Assembly (NCBI RefSeq): GCF_030730945.1 | Contig: NZ_JAVAMS010000007.1 | Coordinates: forward strand, 1 to 50,739 | Direction: 5' to 3' | DNA: 50,739 nucleotides | Origin: Aurantiacibacter poecillastricola | GTDB lineage: Bacteria > Pseudomonadota > Alphaproteobacteria > Sphingomonadales > Sphingomonadaceae | Part shown: positions 41,343 through 50,330 of the stretch, in pieces | Layout of the letters: the number at the start of each line of letters is the position of its first letter | Position numbering within the stretch: the stretch's first letter is position 1 | Translations under genes and position numbers: made by a program | Notes under the pieces: generated by a model | What the model saw: the letters and a program-made list of their open reading frames with translations, nothing else | Databases searched by the model: none | Told to the model about the DNA's origin: nothing

Positions 41343-42272
41343 TCAATCCCCGCCGATGACCATCCAGTCCCGTCCCATTTCGAATGCGCGAATTGAGCTC
41401 GTCCCGAGCAGCTGCGCAATAAGCTCGGCAGATTCGACGAGCCGTGGGCCGGGCCGATTGAAATAATGATGGCCATCGACGGCGAAGACCTTTCCTTTGC
41501 GAACCGCGGTAAGGTCCTTCCAACCGGAGCGGTCGACGAGCGAACCGAGATCGGCGAGTGTCTTCGGCAATTGATATCCGCAGGGCATAGCGACGATCAG
41601 CTCGGGATCGGCGGCGATCAAGTCGTCCCATTCCAGCCACGGGGAATGTTCACCGGCTCGCGCGAATAACGGACGACCGCCGGCCGCCTCGATCAGTTCG
41701 GGCACCCAGTTTCCTGCCGCCATCAGCGGATCGATCCATTCGATCGCGGCGACGCTTGGACGATCTATCCTCCGCCCTCGGTTTTCGGCCAGCCCTGCCA
41801 TGCGCCGTCTCAAGCCGTCGACCACCGAAGATGTCCGCTCGGACAATCCCGCCGCTTCGGCGACCTTGGCGAAATCGCCCCACACATCCTCCAGCGTGTC
41901 GGGCGCCAGCGAGAGCAGGACCGGTGCGGTTCCGGTCCACTCGCTCAGTGCCTCCTCCAGATCGGCAGGGGTAACCGCGCAGACCGCGCATTGCGACTGC
42001 GTCAGGATGAGGTCGGGCCGCAGGTCGCGCAGCAGCGCGGTGTCGACCTCGTATACCGACAGACCCTGCCGCACGATTCCCTGAACCCGGTCGTCGATCT
42101 GGCACGACGTCAATCCCTTCTCCAGCTTGGTGGACGTGACGACCGGCAACCCCTTTACGAATGGCGGATAGTCGCATTCGTGAGAGCGACCTACGAGGTT
42201 CTGTCCCAACCCGAGCGCGACGGCGATCTCGGTCGCGCTCGGCAGGAGAGACACTATCCGCGGATGCGCCAT
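41343..42272 (-). CDS. BtuF-like cobalamin-binding protein, 309 aa
   Basis: Start taken at the ATG giving MAHPRIVSLLPSATEIAVAL, 1 nt after the stop of the upstream membrane-protein gene; a longer frame would overlap that gene. RIVSLLPSATE, then GRSHECDYP, DLILTQSQCAVCAVTP and the late GYQLPKTL region are typical of BtuF/periplasmic-binding folds that clamp cobalamin. There is no signal peptide, as in many proteins of this subgroup, so either export is unconventional or the protein is cytoplasmic. No BtuC or BtuD permease genes are in the window. It belongs to the riboswitch-controlled btuB transcript. Confidence 0.85.
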   Translation of the reverse strand: MAHPRIVSLLPSATEIAVALGLGQNLVGRSHECDYPPFVKGLPVVTSTKLEKGLTSCQIDDRVQGIVRQGLSVYEVDTALLRDLRPDLILTQSQCAVCAVTPADLEEALSEWTGTAPVLLSLAPDTLEDVWGDFAKVAEAAGLSERTSSVVDGLRRRMAGLAENRGRRIDRPSVAAIEWIDPLMAAGNWVPELIEAAGGRPLFARAGEHSPWLEWDDLIAADPELIVAMPCGYQLPKTLADLGSLVDRSGWKDLTAVRKGKVFAVDGHHYFNRPGPRLVESAELIAQLLGTSSIRAFEMGRDWMVIGGD

Positions 42273-42273
42273 G

Positions 42274-42828
42274 TCAGGCGAGCCGCAGCCGCGGCGTGGG
42301 TCCGAAGAGTTTTGGAGCGGTGCTGGTAAGGATCCAGTAGGCGCCCGAAAGTCCTGCGAACCACAGTGCATCGTTCGCGAAGATCTGCCCCACGATCGGC
42401 ATCGCGAAGGTCTCGGTTCCGCCTACGACCAAAGCGAGCCCGAAGAGCGCAGCCTCGTAGACGAAGAATCCGATCAGAAAGGCACTCAGCGTCCGAAACG
42501 AACTCAGCTCGTCACGTTCGCCCATGACGGCGGCACCTGCAAGCATTGCCAGAACCGATGCGATGCCGAGCGCACCGCCCCAAGCGAACGCATAACCCGT
42601 ATGCGGGTAGCCGAGAACGGTGAACCCCAGCACCTGGTTGGTCGCCCAGATCGCGAGGATCGTCGCCAGCGCGAGCGAGCGGTGCATGGTCGCGGCGGTC
42701 ACGATCGCCAGAGCCACGAACGGCATCATGCAGGCGGCGGCCAGCGATCCGCCCACGGTCGCCAAGGCGAGTGTGACAGGCCATGCGAACCTAGCAGCCT
42801 CCGACTGCGCCGTGATTTCATCCGTCAT
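42274..42828 (-). CDS. Multispan membrane protein of the B12 locus, 184 aa
   Basis: About five hydrophobic segments (around PVTLALATVGGSLAAACMMP, FVALAIVTAAT, AFAWGGALGIASVLAMLAG, FLIGFFVYEAALFGLALVVG and ALWFAGLSGAYWIL). It sits 11 nt after btuB and 1 nt before the btuF-like gene, so it is co-expressed with them under riboswitch 2. Its position suggests a part in corrinoid passage across the inner membrane, but no transporter family is recognised and no ATP-binding partner is nearby. Confidence 0.65.
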   Translation of the reverse strand: MTDEITAQSEAARFAWPVTLALATVGGSLAAACMMPFVALAIVTAATMHRSLALATILAIWATNQVLGFTVLGYPHTGYAFAWGGALGIASVLAMLAGAAVMGERDELSSFRTLSAFLIGFFVYEAALFGLALVVGGTETFAMPIVGQIFANDALWFAGLSGAYWILTSTAPKLFGPTPRLRLA

Positions 42829-42839
42829 CGAAATTCTCC

Positions 42840-44771
42840 CTAGAAGCGTGCGCGCGCGCCGACGGCGAACGAGCGTCCCGGCGTCGCGAAGCTGAAGACA
42901 TCCTCGTAGTCGGCGGCCGTCAGGTTCTCGACCCGGCCGAACAGCTCGACATTATCCATGACCCTCACGTCGGCGGCGACGTTCAGCAGCAGGTAGTCGT
43001 CCAGTTGCACGCGAACCGGCACGAAGGAGGGATCGATGAAGGCGCTGTCGATCGTCTCGCCATTGTAGCGCGCGACGAGCGTGACCCCTCCCGCATCCCC
43101 GGGAACGCGCCAGTCGACGGCCAGACTGGCGGTATGCGAGGGCCGACGTACCTCGCGCGTGCCATTCTCGCGGGAACGCAGATAGGTGTAGGCTCCATTG
43201 ACGCGCCAGGCCTCGCCCAAGCGCGCCTCGCCGGACACTTCGACACCGTTTCTTTCAGAGACGGTGTCGCGATTGCTGGGGCTGGCGACGAAGTTCGGGG
43301 GCGGAAAGGAAGTGAAGATCTCGTCGTCCAGTTCGCTTTCGAAATAGGTGACCCCAATCGAAGCGCGCTCACCGAACAGCGATTGGTCTATCCCGATCTC
43401 CCATCCGCTCGACTTCTCGGGCCTCAAGTCGGGATTGCCTATAAAGCGACCGTCGACGAAACCGTAGAGTTCGTAGAACGAGGGGTTCTTCACCCCCGAT
43501 CCTGCTGCCCCGCGCACCCGCGTAGCCGCAGCGATCCGATAGCTCGCCTGAAGTCTGTAGGTCGTCGTATCGGCGAACTGGTCGTTCCAGTCCCTGCGAA
43601 TCGAGGCGGACGCGCTCGCCCGGTCTCCCAGATCGATCGCATACTGGCCGACGAGGCCGATATTGTCGATCTGCCGACGACCGGTAAATGCGAAGCCGGT
43701 CGGATCGGTGTTACGGAACCGTTCGCGTTCGACGTCGAGAGCCGCCGTGACCCGGTGTGTGAGACCGCCAGCTTCGATACGCAACGTCGTATCGTAGGAC
43801 CCTTTCAGCCTCTGCCCTTCACTGCCGTAGCTGCGTCCAGTCGAAGCGAAACCGTCGCGCCGGGTGTCCGCGATCTGTGCCGACAGCGCATGGGTCCAAC
43901 GATCGTCGAGCAGGTCCACCTCGCCCCGCACCAGCGCGTAGACAGCCTCGTTCTGGAAACGGTTGCCGGGGCTATCGACCTGGAATCCGAACGTCGGGCT
44001 TGCCGGATCGGAATCGCTGTCGTTGAATTCGGCATCGGTGCGTGCGTAGCGCAATACGCCGGTAAGGCGTGCATCGGACGTAGGCGCGAACGTCGTCTTG
44101 AGAGACACCGCACCGCTGTCGTTCGCAAGGTCGCGCGTGCCGCCGCGGGCGCCTGGCGTGCCATCGGTGGTGTTGAGCGTGGCGGACAGCGCATAGTCGA
44201 GATCGCCGCTATATCCGGCGATCCGGGCAGCACCGTTCAGCGTGCCGAACGAACCGGCTTCGATACGCGCGGCCGCCCCGGGAGCATCGCGGCCGCCGAG
44301 CGTGATGTACTGGATGACGCCGCCGATCGCGTCCGATCCGTAGATCGCGCTCTGCTGCCCGCGCAGCACCTCGATCCGCGCCGCCTCGTCGGCGATGAGC
44401 GTTCCGAAATCGAATTCGCCAGCGTAGGGGTCGGACACCTCGATCCCATCGATCAGGACGAGCGTATGATTGGCTTCGGCCCCTCGCAGCCGGATCTGCG
44501 TCTGGCCGGGAACCCGCCCGACCGCGACACCCGGGACGTCGCGCAGCACGTCGGACACCTCGCGCACTTGCCGCCGATCGAGGACCTGCTGGTCGAGGAT
44601 CGTGACCGATCCGCCAACCTGATCGATCGGCACGGGATCGGTCGCGCGGTTCCCGGTAACGACGATCGAGGTCGTGGAGGTTTCAGGATCGGCATCGGGA
44701 TCGATCGTTTGCGCGAGCGCCGGACTTGTCAGGAATGCGGAAGACAGAAGCAATAAATGAACGTATTTCAT
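42840..44771 (-). CDS. btuB: TonB-dependent cobalamin receptor BtuB, 643 aa
   Basis: The ATG at 44771 gives a proper signal peptide (KYVHLLLLSSAFLTSPALAQ). A TonB-box-like TSIVVTGNR follows, then the plug domain with VLRDVPGVAVGRVPGQTQIR and RIEVLRGQQSAIYGSDAIGG, and a 22-strand type barrel that ends in Phe (VGARARF). Sequence style and the cobalamin riboswitch upstream fit BtuB rather than a siderophore receptor. It transports cobalamin across the outer membrane. First gene of a three-gene minus-strand operon with a membrane protein and a BtuF-like binder. Confidence 0.9.
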   Translation of the reverse strand: MKYVHLLLLSSAFLTSPALAQTIDPDADPETSTTSIVVTGNRATDPVPIDQVGGSVTILDQQVLDRRQVREVSDVLRDVPGVAVGRVPGQTQIRLRGAEANHTLVLIDGIEVSDPYAGEFDFGTLIADEAARIEVLRGQQSAIYGSDAIGGVIQYITLGGRDAPGAAARIEAGSFGTLNGAARIAGYSGDLDYALSATLNTTDGTPGARGGTRDLANDSGAVSLKTTFAPTSDARLTGVLRYARTDAEFNDSDSDPASPTFGFQVDSPGNRFQNEAVYALVRGEVDLLDDRWTHALSAQIADTRRDGFASTGRSYGSEGQRLKGSYDTTLRIEAGGLTHRVTAALDVERERFRNTDPTGFAFTGRRQIDNIGLVGQYAIDLGDRASASASIRRDWNDQFADTTTYRLQASYRIAAATRVRGAAGSGVKNPSFYELYGFVDGRFIGNPDLRPEKSSGWEIGIDQSLFGERASIGVTYFESELDDEIFTSFPPPNFVASPSNRDTVSERNGVEVSGEARLGEAWRVNGAYTYLRSRENGTREVRRPSHTASLAVDWRVPGDAGGVTLVARYNGETIDSAFIDPSFVPVRVQLDDYLLLNVAADVRVMDNVELFGRVENLTAADYEDVFSFATPGRSFAVGARARF

Positions 44772-45308
44772 AGACACGAATTTCCAGGGCGCCAGGCGAC
44801 TTGGCCGGAGCGTCCGCGCAAACGCGGTCGACGAGACTGCCAGGGGACGGACGCGTGCATCCCCCGGCGGTCCTGCCGATGCGGCTCCAACCGCTACTCG
44901 TCGCCCAGACGAAATTCGTTTCGCGCCCGGCCAATCCCATGAGCCCGGCAAGAGCGACACGCACCGGTCGGTCTCCTGGCTCACGGGTCACTGCACGCGA
45001 CATACCTTCCCAGACGGACATCGCCGCCCAGTGGTCGTGGAGCGAACCCCACTCATGTCACGCGCTCGCCGCTTACAGTTGCAGGGACAGCCGCAGAATT
45101 GGCCCGGCAAGACCTCACTGCGTTCCCGTTACCGGCACGCACTATCGGCGAGCGATTTCGCCGACGCTGGACGCTCTAGACTTCACCCGAATGTTCGGCA
45201 AGCATGAGCTTGCATAGTCGAGCGACCAATCAGCGCGCTCACTCGGGAGCTTGAAGAACGGATGGCTGGAAGAACTATCGGTGCTGTAACGGCGGACTTA
45301 AGTTGGTA
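44772..45308. other. 537-nt btuB leader and intergenic region
   Basis: Contains the ~200-nt leader between btuB and riboswitch 2, the aptamer itself and about 165 nt further upstream where the btuB promoter and that of the divergent gene at 45309 must lie. No gene seen. Confidence 0.6.
44969..45142 (-). promoter_or_regulatory. Cobalamin riboswitch 2 (btuB)
   Basis: On the minus strand: GTGCCGGTAACGGGAACG, CTGTCCCTGCAACTGTAAGC, GACCACTGGGC and GACCCGTGAGCCAGGAGACC, the conserved B12 aptamer parts in order. It precedes btuB directly and should repress it when cobalamin is plentiful. Confidence 0.92.
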
Positions 45309-45821
45309 ATGTTGCCCGGACCAAAGTGGGAAACGCCATTGGAGGCCAGAACCTGGCTCATCGAACAGCGCCGCGTATTGAAGTGGTCCCATAAGGACGT
45401 GGAGAAAGCCTTTTTTTCATGCGCGGTCAAAAGTGATCTTTATATTGGACCCGGCGGAGGCAGCAGATTTGATCGGGCTACGGAAAAGCGCGTGGCTCGA
45501 TTCGAACGGGAAGGCGACGCTATCCCGGATTGGATGTTCTGGATGCCTCTTGTCGTTCAGCACGCGCAGGTCGCGTATGAAGATCGCTGGGACTGGGAAC
45601 GCGAGAACATCCCGCAACACAGCGATGTCAGGCGCGAGCGCGAAGAAGAGGAGTATTACGCTCGGCTGTTCGAGCTCAACGATCAGGAGATCGCTCTCTT
45701 GTCTCGCTTTCGAGAAATGGACCGCGACGAGCGCGAGGTTCTCGGGGCGATGCTTGAACCACAAACCTTTTGCAAAATCAGAGCTTCACTGGCGCGAAAC
45801 TCCAACGGCTCGAAACTCTAA
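45309..45821 (+). CDS. Hypothetical regulator-like protein, 170 aa
   Basis: ATG at 45309; no clear Shine-Dalgarno sequence, and an in-frame TTG lies 6 nt upstream. The N-terminal part (ARTWLIEQRRVLKWSHKDVE) looks like an XRE-type helix-turn-helix start, and the C-terminal DQEIALLSRFREMDRDEREV resembles the end of XRE repressors. The middle is aromatic and charged. A transcriptional regulator is plausible but unproven. Flanked by the btuB control region and a truncated gene. Confidence 0.55.
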   Translation: MLPGPKWETPLEARTWLIEQRRVLKWSHKDVEKAFFSCAVKSDLYIGPGGGSRFDRATEKRVARFEREGDAIPDWMFWMPLVVQHAQVAYEDRWDWERENIPQHSDVRREREEEEYYARLFELNDQEIALLSRFREMDRDEREVLGAMLEPQTFCKIRASLARNSNGSKL

Positions 45822-45868
45822 GCGGGCCATTCGCTTCAAGGTAGTTTCGAGCAGCCGGCGCACGGCGA

Positions 45869-46007
45869 TCAGTCTGTGTCATCCGGCCAATCGTCATAGC
45901 TGTCCGGCAGATGGCTCAGATCCTCAGGCGGGGTCATGAACTCTTCTCGCTCCATCTTCGTCATCATGTCGGTCCGGATGCTCTTCTGCAACTGCTCGTC
46001 CCAATCG
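45869..46007 (-). pseudogene. C-terminal remnant of a minus-strand gene cut by IS21
   Basis: 46 codons (45 residues) open from the IS edge to a TGA, with DEQLQKSIRTDMMTKMEREE then an acidic, Pro- and Asp-rich end. Codon use looks genuine and the frame stops cleanly. The upstream part of the gene is not found on the other side of the IS. Family not recognised. Confidence 0.5.
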
Positions 46008-46130
46008 TGAGAACGGCGGTGCAAAATTAGACCACGGTAGCGGCGGCGAAGTGCTGCTGCGGGCGGCGTAAAAGTCGTCCACTTTTTCCCTTTTCGCGAT
46101 GCTGGCGAGGAGGGATGAGGGATTTACACC

Positions 46131-47621
46131 GTGGAACTTTACCTGAAGGTTCGTCTTGCCTGCGCGGGCGGCATGAGCGCCCGGGCGGCAGCGAAGCATT
46201 TCAACATATCGCGCGACACGGTCCGCAAGATGCTGTCGTATTCCGAGCCGCCCGGTTACCGTCGCAGCGCCCCGGTGCGGCGACCGAAGCTGGAAGCGTT
46301 CATACCGATCATCGACGGCTGGCTGGATGGGGACCGGTCGGTCCCGCGCAAGCAGCGCCATACGGCGAAGCGTGTGTTCGATCGCCTTCGCGAAGAGCAT
46401 GGCTTCACCGGAGGCTACACGATCATCAAGGATTACATCCGGGATCGGGATCAGCGCAGCCGGGAGATGTTCGTGCCGCTGGCACACGCACCCGGCCATG
46501 GGCAGGCAGATTTTGGAGAAGCTCTGGTCGAGATCGGCGGGGTGGAGCAGAAGGCGCACTTCTTCGTGCTCGATCTGCCGCACAGCGACGCCTGCTACGT
46601 ACGCGCCTATCCGGCTGCCGTTGCCGAGGCCTGGATGGACGGCCATGTCCACGCCTTTGCGTTCTTCGGCGCGGTGCCGCTGTCGATCGTCTACGACAAC
46701 GACCGCTGCCTGGTCTCGAAGATCCTGCCTGACGGGACGCGGCTGCGCGCGAGGCTGTTCAGCGCCTTCCTGTCGCACTACCTGATCCGTGATCGTTACG
46801 GCCGCCCCGGCAAGGGTAACGATAAGGGCGGCGTTGAAGGCCTTGTCGGCTATTGCCGGCGCAACTTCATGGTGCCGATCCCCCGGTTCCCGACATGGGA
46901 GGCGTTCAACCTGTGGCTCGAGGAGCAATGCCGCAAACGGCAGAACGACCGGCTGCGGGGCGAGAGTGAGACGATTGGCGAGAGGCTGCGGCGCGATCTG
47001 GCGGCGATGCAGGAACTGCCGGCTTCCCCCTTCGAGGCCTGTGACCAGACCAGCGGCCAGGTCTCATCGCAGGCGCTGGTGCGTTACCGGACCAACGATT
47101 ACTCGGTGCCGGTGCGCTTCGGCCACCAGGAGGTGTGGATCAGGGGCTATGTCGACGAGGTGGTGATCGGTTGCCGGGGCGAGATCATTGCCCGCCATGT
47201 GCGCAGCTACGAGCGCGAGGATGTGATCTTCGATCCGATCCATTACCTTCCCCTGATCGAACAGAAGATCAATGCCCTCGATCAGGCCGCACCATTGCAG
47301 GGCTGGGACCTGCCCGAGGTATTTACAACGCTGCGCCGGCTGATGGAGACGCGCATGGGCAAGCATGGCCGGCGCGAATATGTGCAGGTACTGCGCCTGC
47401 TGGAGAGCTTCGCTCTGGCCGATCTGCATGGCGCGGTGAAGCAGGCCCTTGATATGGGCGCGATCGGCTTCGATGCGGTGAAGCATCTCCTGTTATGCCG
47501 GGTGGAGCGCCGCCCGCCCCGACTGGACATGGCGATCTATCCCTACCTGCCCAGGGCCAGAGTGGAGACAACATCGGCGCGCTCGTACATGCGGCTGTTG
47601 ACCGGCGGAGCAGCGGCATGA
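46131..47621 (+). CDS. istA: IS21 transposase IstA, 496 aa
   Basis: Starts with GTG, preceded by an AGGAGGG about 15 nt upstream. An N-terminal HTH (GGMSARAAAKHFNISRDTVR) is followed by the DDE integrase core: GHGQADFGEALVE, SIVYDNDRCLV and KGGVEGLVGYCRR carry the catalytic Asp, Asp and Glu. The C-terminal domain is typical of IstA. The length matches the family, so it is probably active. It overlaps istB by 4 nt (ATGA). Confidence 0.95.
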   Translation: MELYLKVRLACAGGMSARAAAKHFNISRDTVRKMLSYSEPPGYRRSAPVRRPKLEAFIPIIDGWLDGDRSVPRKQRHTAKRVFDRLREEHGFTGGYTIIKDYIRDRDQRSREMFVPLAHAPGHGQADFGEALVEIGGVEQKAHFFVLDLPHSDACYVRAYPAAVAEAWMDGHVHAFAFFGAVPLSIVYDNDRCLVSKILPDGTRLRARLFSAFLSHYLIRDRYGRPGKGNDKGGVEGLVGYCRRNFMVPIPRFPTWEAFNLWLEEQCRKRQNDRLRGESETIGERLRRDLAAMQELPASPFEACDQTSGQVSSQALVRYRTNDYSVPVRFGHQEVWIRGYVDEVVIGCRGEIIARHVRSYEREDVIFDPIHYLPLIEQKINALDQAAPLQGWDLPEVFTTLRRLMETRMGKHGRREYVQVLRLLESFALADLHGAVKQALDMGAIGFDAVKHLLLCRVERRPPRLDMAIYPYLPRARVETTSARSYMRLLTGGAAA

Positions 47622-48385
47622 GCAGCCAAGCTCCCGAACTGCTGCTCGCCAGCCACCTCAAGACGCTCAAGCTGCCAACCTTCCTGCGCGAGCATGACAA
47701 GCTGGCCCGGCAATGCGCAGCAGAGGGCGTAGATCATGTCCGCTACCTTGCTCGGCTTGTCGAACTGGAACTGATCGACCGGGAACGCCGGATGGTCGAG
47801 CGCCGGATCAAGGCCGCGCGGTTCCCGGCCGCCAAGAGCCTCGACAGCTTCGACTTTGCCGCCATTCCGAAGCTCAACAAGATGCAGGTGCTCGAACTGG
47901 CGCGTTGTGACTGGATTACCCGTCGCGAGAACGTCATCGCCCTTGGCCCGTCGGGGACCGGCAAGACCCATGTCGCGATCGGTCTTGGCCTGGCGGCCTG
48001 CCAGAAGGGCCTGACGGTCGGGTTCATCACTGCTTCCGCGCTGGTCAGCGAGATGATGGAGGCACGCGACGAACGCCGCCTACTGCGCTTACACAAGCAG
48101 ATGACCGGCTATAAGCTTCTCATCATCGATGAGCTGGGGTTCGTGCCCCTCTCCAAAACCGGCGCGGAACTGCTGTTCGAGCTGATCTCACAGCGCTACG
48201 AACGCGGCTCGACGCTGATCACCAGCAACCTGCCGTTCGACGAATGGACCGAGACGTTCGGTTCCGAGCGCCTGACAGGCGCGCTCCTCGACCGGCTCAC
48301 CCACCACGTCAGCATCCTCGAGATGAACGGCGAGAGCTATCGCCTGGCCCAGAGCCAGGCACGCAAAGCACGTCCCAACCCCTGA
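47618..48385 (+). CDS. istB: IS21 helper ATPase IstB, 255 aa
   Basis: DnaC/DnaA-like AAA+ ATPase with Walker A GPSGTGKTHVAIGLG near residue 110 and Walker B LLIIDELGFVPLS near 168, then SNLPFDEWTETFG sensor 1 region. It assists IstA in target selection. The start is fixed by the ATGA overlap. Complete. Confidence 0.95.
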   Translation: MSSQAPELLLASHLKTLKLPTFLREHDKLARQCAAEGVDHVRYLARLVELELIDRERRMVERRIKAARFPAAKSLDSFDFAAIPKLNKMQVLELARCDWITRRENVIALGPSGTGKTHVAIGLGLAACQKGLTVGFITASALVSEMMEARDERRLLRLHKQMTGYKLLIIDELGFVPLSKTGAELLFELISQRYERGSTLITSNLPFDEWTETFGSERLTGALLDRLTHHVSILEMNGESYRLAQSQARKARPNP

Positions 48386-48511
48386 CAGAAACGGCAATCC
48401 GGGTGTTGGCGACCCCCGCTCGGGCTACGCCCTCCCGGCGCTCGCCAACACCCGGATCAAGTGGCCTGGTTTTGCTCCGCCCAATGGACGACTTTTACGC
48501 CGCCGTTGACA

Positions 48512-48973
48512 GTCTGGGGCTTTCCACTGGTTCTCAAGAGCAAGAAGACCGGAGAGCCGCTCAAACCAAAGCCCGTCAACAACACGCGCACCGACAAGCT
48601 CGACAGCTATATGTGGCGCTACAGTTTCCAGGACCGGCGATGCCTCATCCCGCTGACGGCTTGGGCCGAGGCGGAAGGTCCGAAGGGCAAGATGACGCGG
48701 ACCTGGCTATCCCTGCCCGATGCGGAGCTGTTCGCGGTTGCCGGAATCTGGCGGGAAAGCGAGGAATGGGGCGAATGCTACTCAATGGTGATGTGAGACG
48801 CCGCCGGCGAGGCGGCGGACGTGCATGACCGGATGCCCGTCATTCTGAACGGCGAGCAGCAGGCTGTCTGGCAAAACGGATCGCAAGAAGACGCGAAAGC
48901 ACTTTGCCGCGGATATGAGGGCGCCCTAGCGATCGAGCGGACCGATCAGTTGTGGAACAGACGATCCGAATGA
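48512..48973 (+). pseudogene. SRAP (YedK/HMCES-like) gene, truncated by IS21 and with an in-frame stop
   Basis: From the IS edge the frame reads WGFPLVLKSKKTGEPLKPKP, VNNTRTDKL, RRCLIPLTAWAEAEG and FAVAGIWRESEEWGE, matching the SOS-response-associated peptidase fold that crosslinks to abasic sites. The N-terminal part with the catalytic Cys2 is missing. A TGA at 48794-48796 follows ECYSMVM, after which the same frame continues recognisably (DAAGEAADVHDRMPVIL) to a final TGA at 48971-48973. Two independent lesions mean the gene is dead. Confidence 0.75.
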
Positions 48974-49319
48974 GGCTGCCAAGCCAACCGAAGCAACTCG
49001 ATAGTAACGAACGATCCGAAAGCATTGCGAAACCAGTTTGCTTCATGGAAGACTGGTCATGAAGCATGTTTCGAACGCACCCAATGAGCCGCACCTTGGT
49101 GCGTTCGGTCTTCTACTAGGGAGGCTTCCTTTTCTCGGCCGCGCATCTACCGGCCGAACGGGACAGAGAGCCAAGCGGCGACGAATTGCGATCGTCGCGA
49201 TCGTGCTTGGTCTATTCGGCGCTCATCGAACTTCCCATGCCGCTTGAGGACGGGTTCAAGGCTGCCCGGGCCGAGCTACGCACCCGTGAAGCGCTGGGCG
49301 ATATCGTGGTGGTGGCCAT
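48974..49319. other. 346-nt region without a convincing gene
   Basis: Short frames on both strands are Arg- or Ser-rich shadows. A helical segment starting at an ATG at 49239 (MPLEDGFKAARAELRTREAL) could be a remnant of a gene, but its frame decays after 35 codons. Confidence 0.45.
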
Positions 49320-49484
49320 ATGTCGCTGCATGTGGCGTGGATGCCTCGCGAGAAGATCGTTCAGGAAGAGAATGGCAACTGGCGGTGCGAACCGGCCAAA
49401 TTCAAGGACGGGGTCCCGATACCGCGCCGAGAGTTCGAGCAGTATTTCGATCAGGCCGGGCTCGAGTTGCTGAAGGTGATGTGA
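49320..49484 (+). CDS. Small hypothetical protein, 54 aa
   Basis: MSLHVAWMPREKIVQEENGN followed by a charged, compact C-terminus ending ELLKVM. Amino-acid use looks genuine (Trp, Phe, Glu-rich, balanced). Only a weak GGTGG precedes the ATG. Family unknown; it lies between gene debris and the thermonuclease-like gene, so it could be intact or a fragment. Confidence 0.45.
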   Translation: MSLHVAWMPREKIVQEENGNWRCEPAKFKDGVPIPRREFEQYFDQAGLELLKVM

Positions 49485-49503
49485 CAGTCGCTCAGCACGA
49501 AGA

Positions 49504-49878
49504 TCAGTCCCAAGGTAGAACGGTACCGGTCGCCAGCATGGCCCGACCGAGGTCGCGACCGTCCGCGAGGGTGCAGGATGCAACCACGCGATCATAGCTT
49601 CGGCCTTCATTGCGACAGCGCATGGGTGCGGCGGCAATCGTGATGTGACCGCTTTCCCATCGCCCTGTCCGGCGTCCAAGCAACTCGACCAGGGCATCTC
49701 TTGAAGCCTCTCCCGAGGCCCGAGGACATGGATGATGCGGCCGGCAGGTGCCATCGATCTCGCGCGCCGCTATCGATGAAATGCGGATCTTCGGACCTTC
49801 CTCGCACCAAATTGGGCCGTCACCGTCCCAAACTGCGATCGGTGTACAGATGAACGCGGCGGCCGCGACAAATCCCAT
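49504..49878 (-). CDS. Secreted thermonuclease-like (SNase-fold) protein, 124 aa
   Basis: An N-terminal hydrophobic segment (MGFVAAAAFICTPIAVWDGD) serves as signal peptide. The rest follows the SNase family: GPKIRISSIAAREIDGTC near the first strands, ALVELLGRR, then SYDRVVASCTLADGRDLGRA and LATGTVLPWD. These match positions of the family's Arg, Asp and Glu catalytic region, though I cannot confirm every residue. Two Cys pairs suggest disulfides in the periplasm. GAAGGAAA precedes the ATG. Probably degrades extracellular or periplasmic nucleic acid. Confidence 0.7.
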   Translation of the reverse strand: MGFVAAAAFICTPIAVWDGDGPIWCEEGPKIRISSIAAREIDGTCRPHHPCPRASGEASRDALVELLGRRTGRWESGHITIAAAPMRCRNEGRSYDRVVASCTLADGRDLGRAMLATGTVLPWD

Positions 49879-49979
49879 CGTGATTTCCTTCGATCTTCCC
49901 CGCCAAACTAATGAAGTCCCGCGTTTGCCATTCCTACGGTGAGAGCTATGTTCATGCCAGTCAACGAGGAGATTACGGT

Positions 49980-50249
49980 ATGAATATGGGCGACTTGGTT
50001 AAGACCGTGGCGAAAGAAACCGATGTCTCGGAGGGCAAGGCGAAGGACATCGCAATCAGCATCTTCAACGCGATCGGAGATGCCGCTGCGAAAGGGGAGG
50101 ACGTAGCGATCCCCCAATTCGGAAAGTTCACGGTAAAGGATCGCCCCGCGCGCGAAGGACGTAATCCCTCGACCGGTGAGAAGATGCAGATCAAGGCGTC
50201 TCGGGCCGTGTCGTTTAAGGCTGCAAAGGGTCTGAAGGACAAGATGTGA
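49980..50249 (+). CDS. HU-family DNA-binding protein, 89 aa
   Basis: GAGGAG lies 7 nt before the ATG. The fold signature is complete: MGDLVKTVAKETDVSEGKAK, IPQFGKFTVKDRPAREGRNP and STGEKMQIKASRAVSFKAAK, the last being the DNA-bending arm and final helix. HU-like proteins compact and bend DNA. This could be a plasmid-borne or accessory HU, or a chromosomal one if the window's end is chromosomal. Confidence 0.92.
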   Translation: MNMGDLVKTVAKETDVSEGKAKDIAISIFNAIGDAAAKGEDVAIPQFGKFTVKDRPAREGRNPSTGEKMQIKASRAVSFKAAKGLKDKM

Positions 50250-50330
50250 TCGCATGGCTGAATTACTAATATTGGAGTGATTCAGAATATGTATTTTGCG
50301 TGATCGGCGAAATTGGTCATTGCCGGTTCC

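Larger units (their letters stand above)
46008..48511 (+). mobile_element. IS21-family insertion sequence, about 2.5 kb
   Basis: The left end TGAGAACGGCGGTGCAAAA and right end (reverse complement) TGTCAACGGCGGCGTAAAA are imperfect inverted repeats, each followed by a second internal copy of the GGCGG-G-AAAA...CCA motif (46061 onward on the left, about 48456-48483 on the right), as is typical of IS21. Between them lie istA and istB, both intact. No matching target-site duplication is seen (flanks ...CCAATCG and GTCTGGG...), and different genes flank each side. Confidence 0.8.

Noticed and set aside
43005..44756. A 583-codon + strand frame opposite btuB
   Set aside because: btuB on the minus strand has signal peptide, plug and barrel features and its own riboswitch; the + frame has none.
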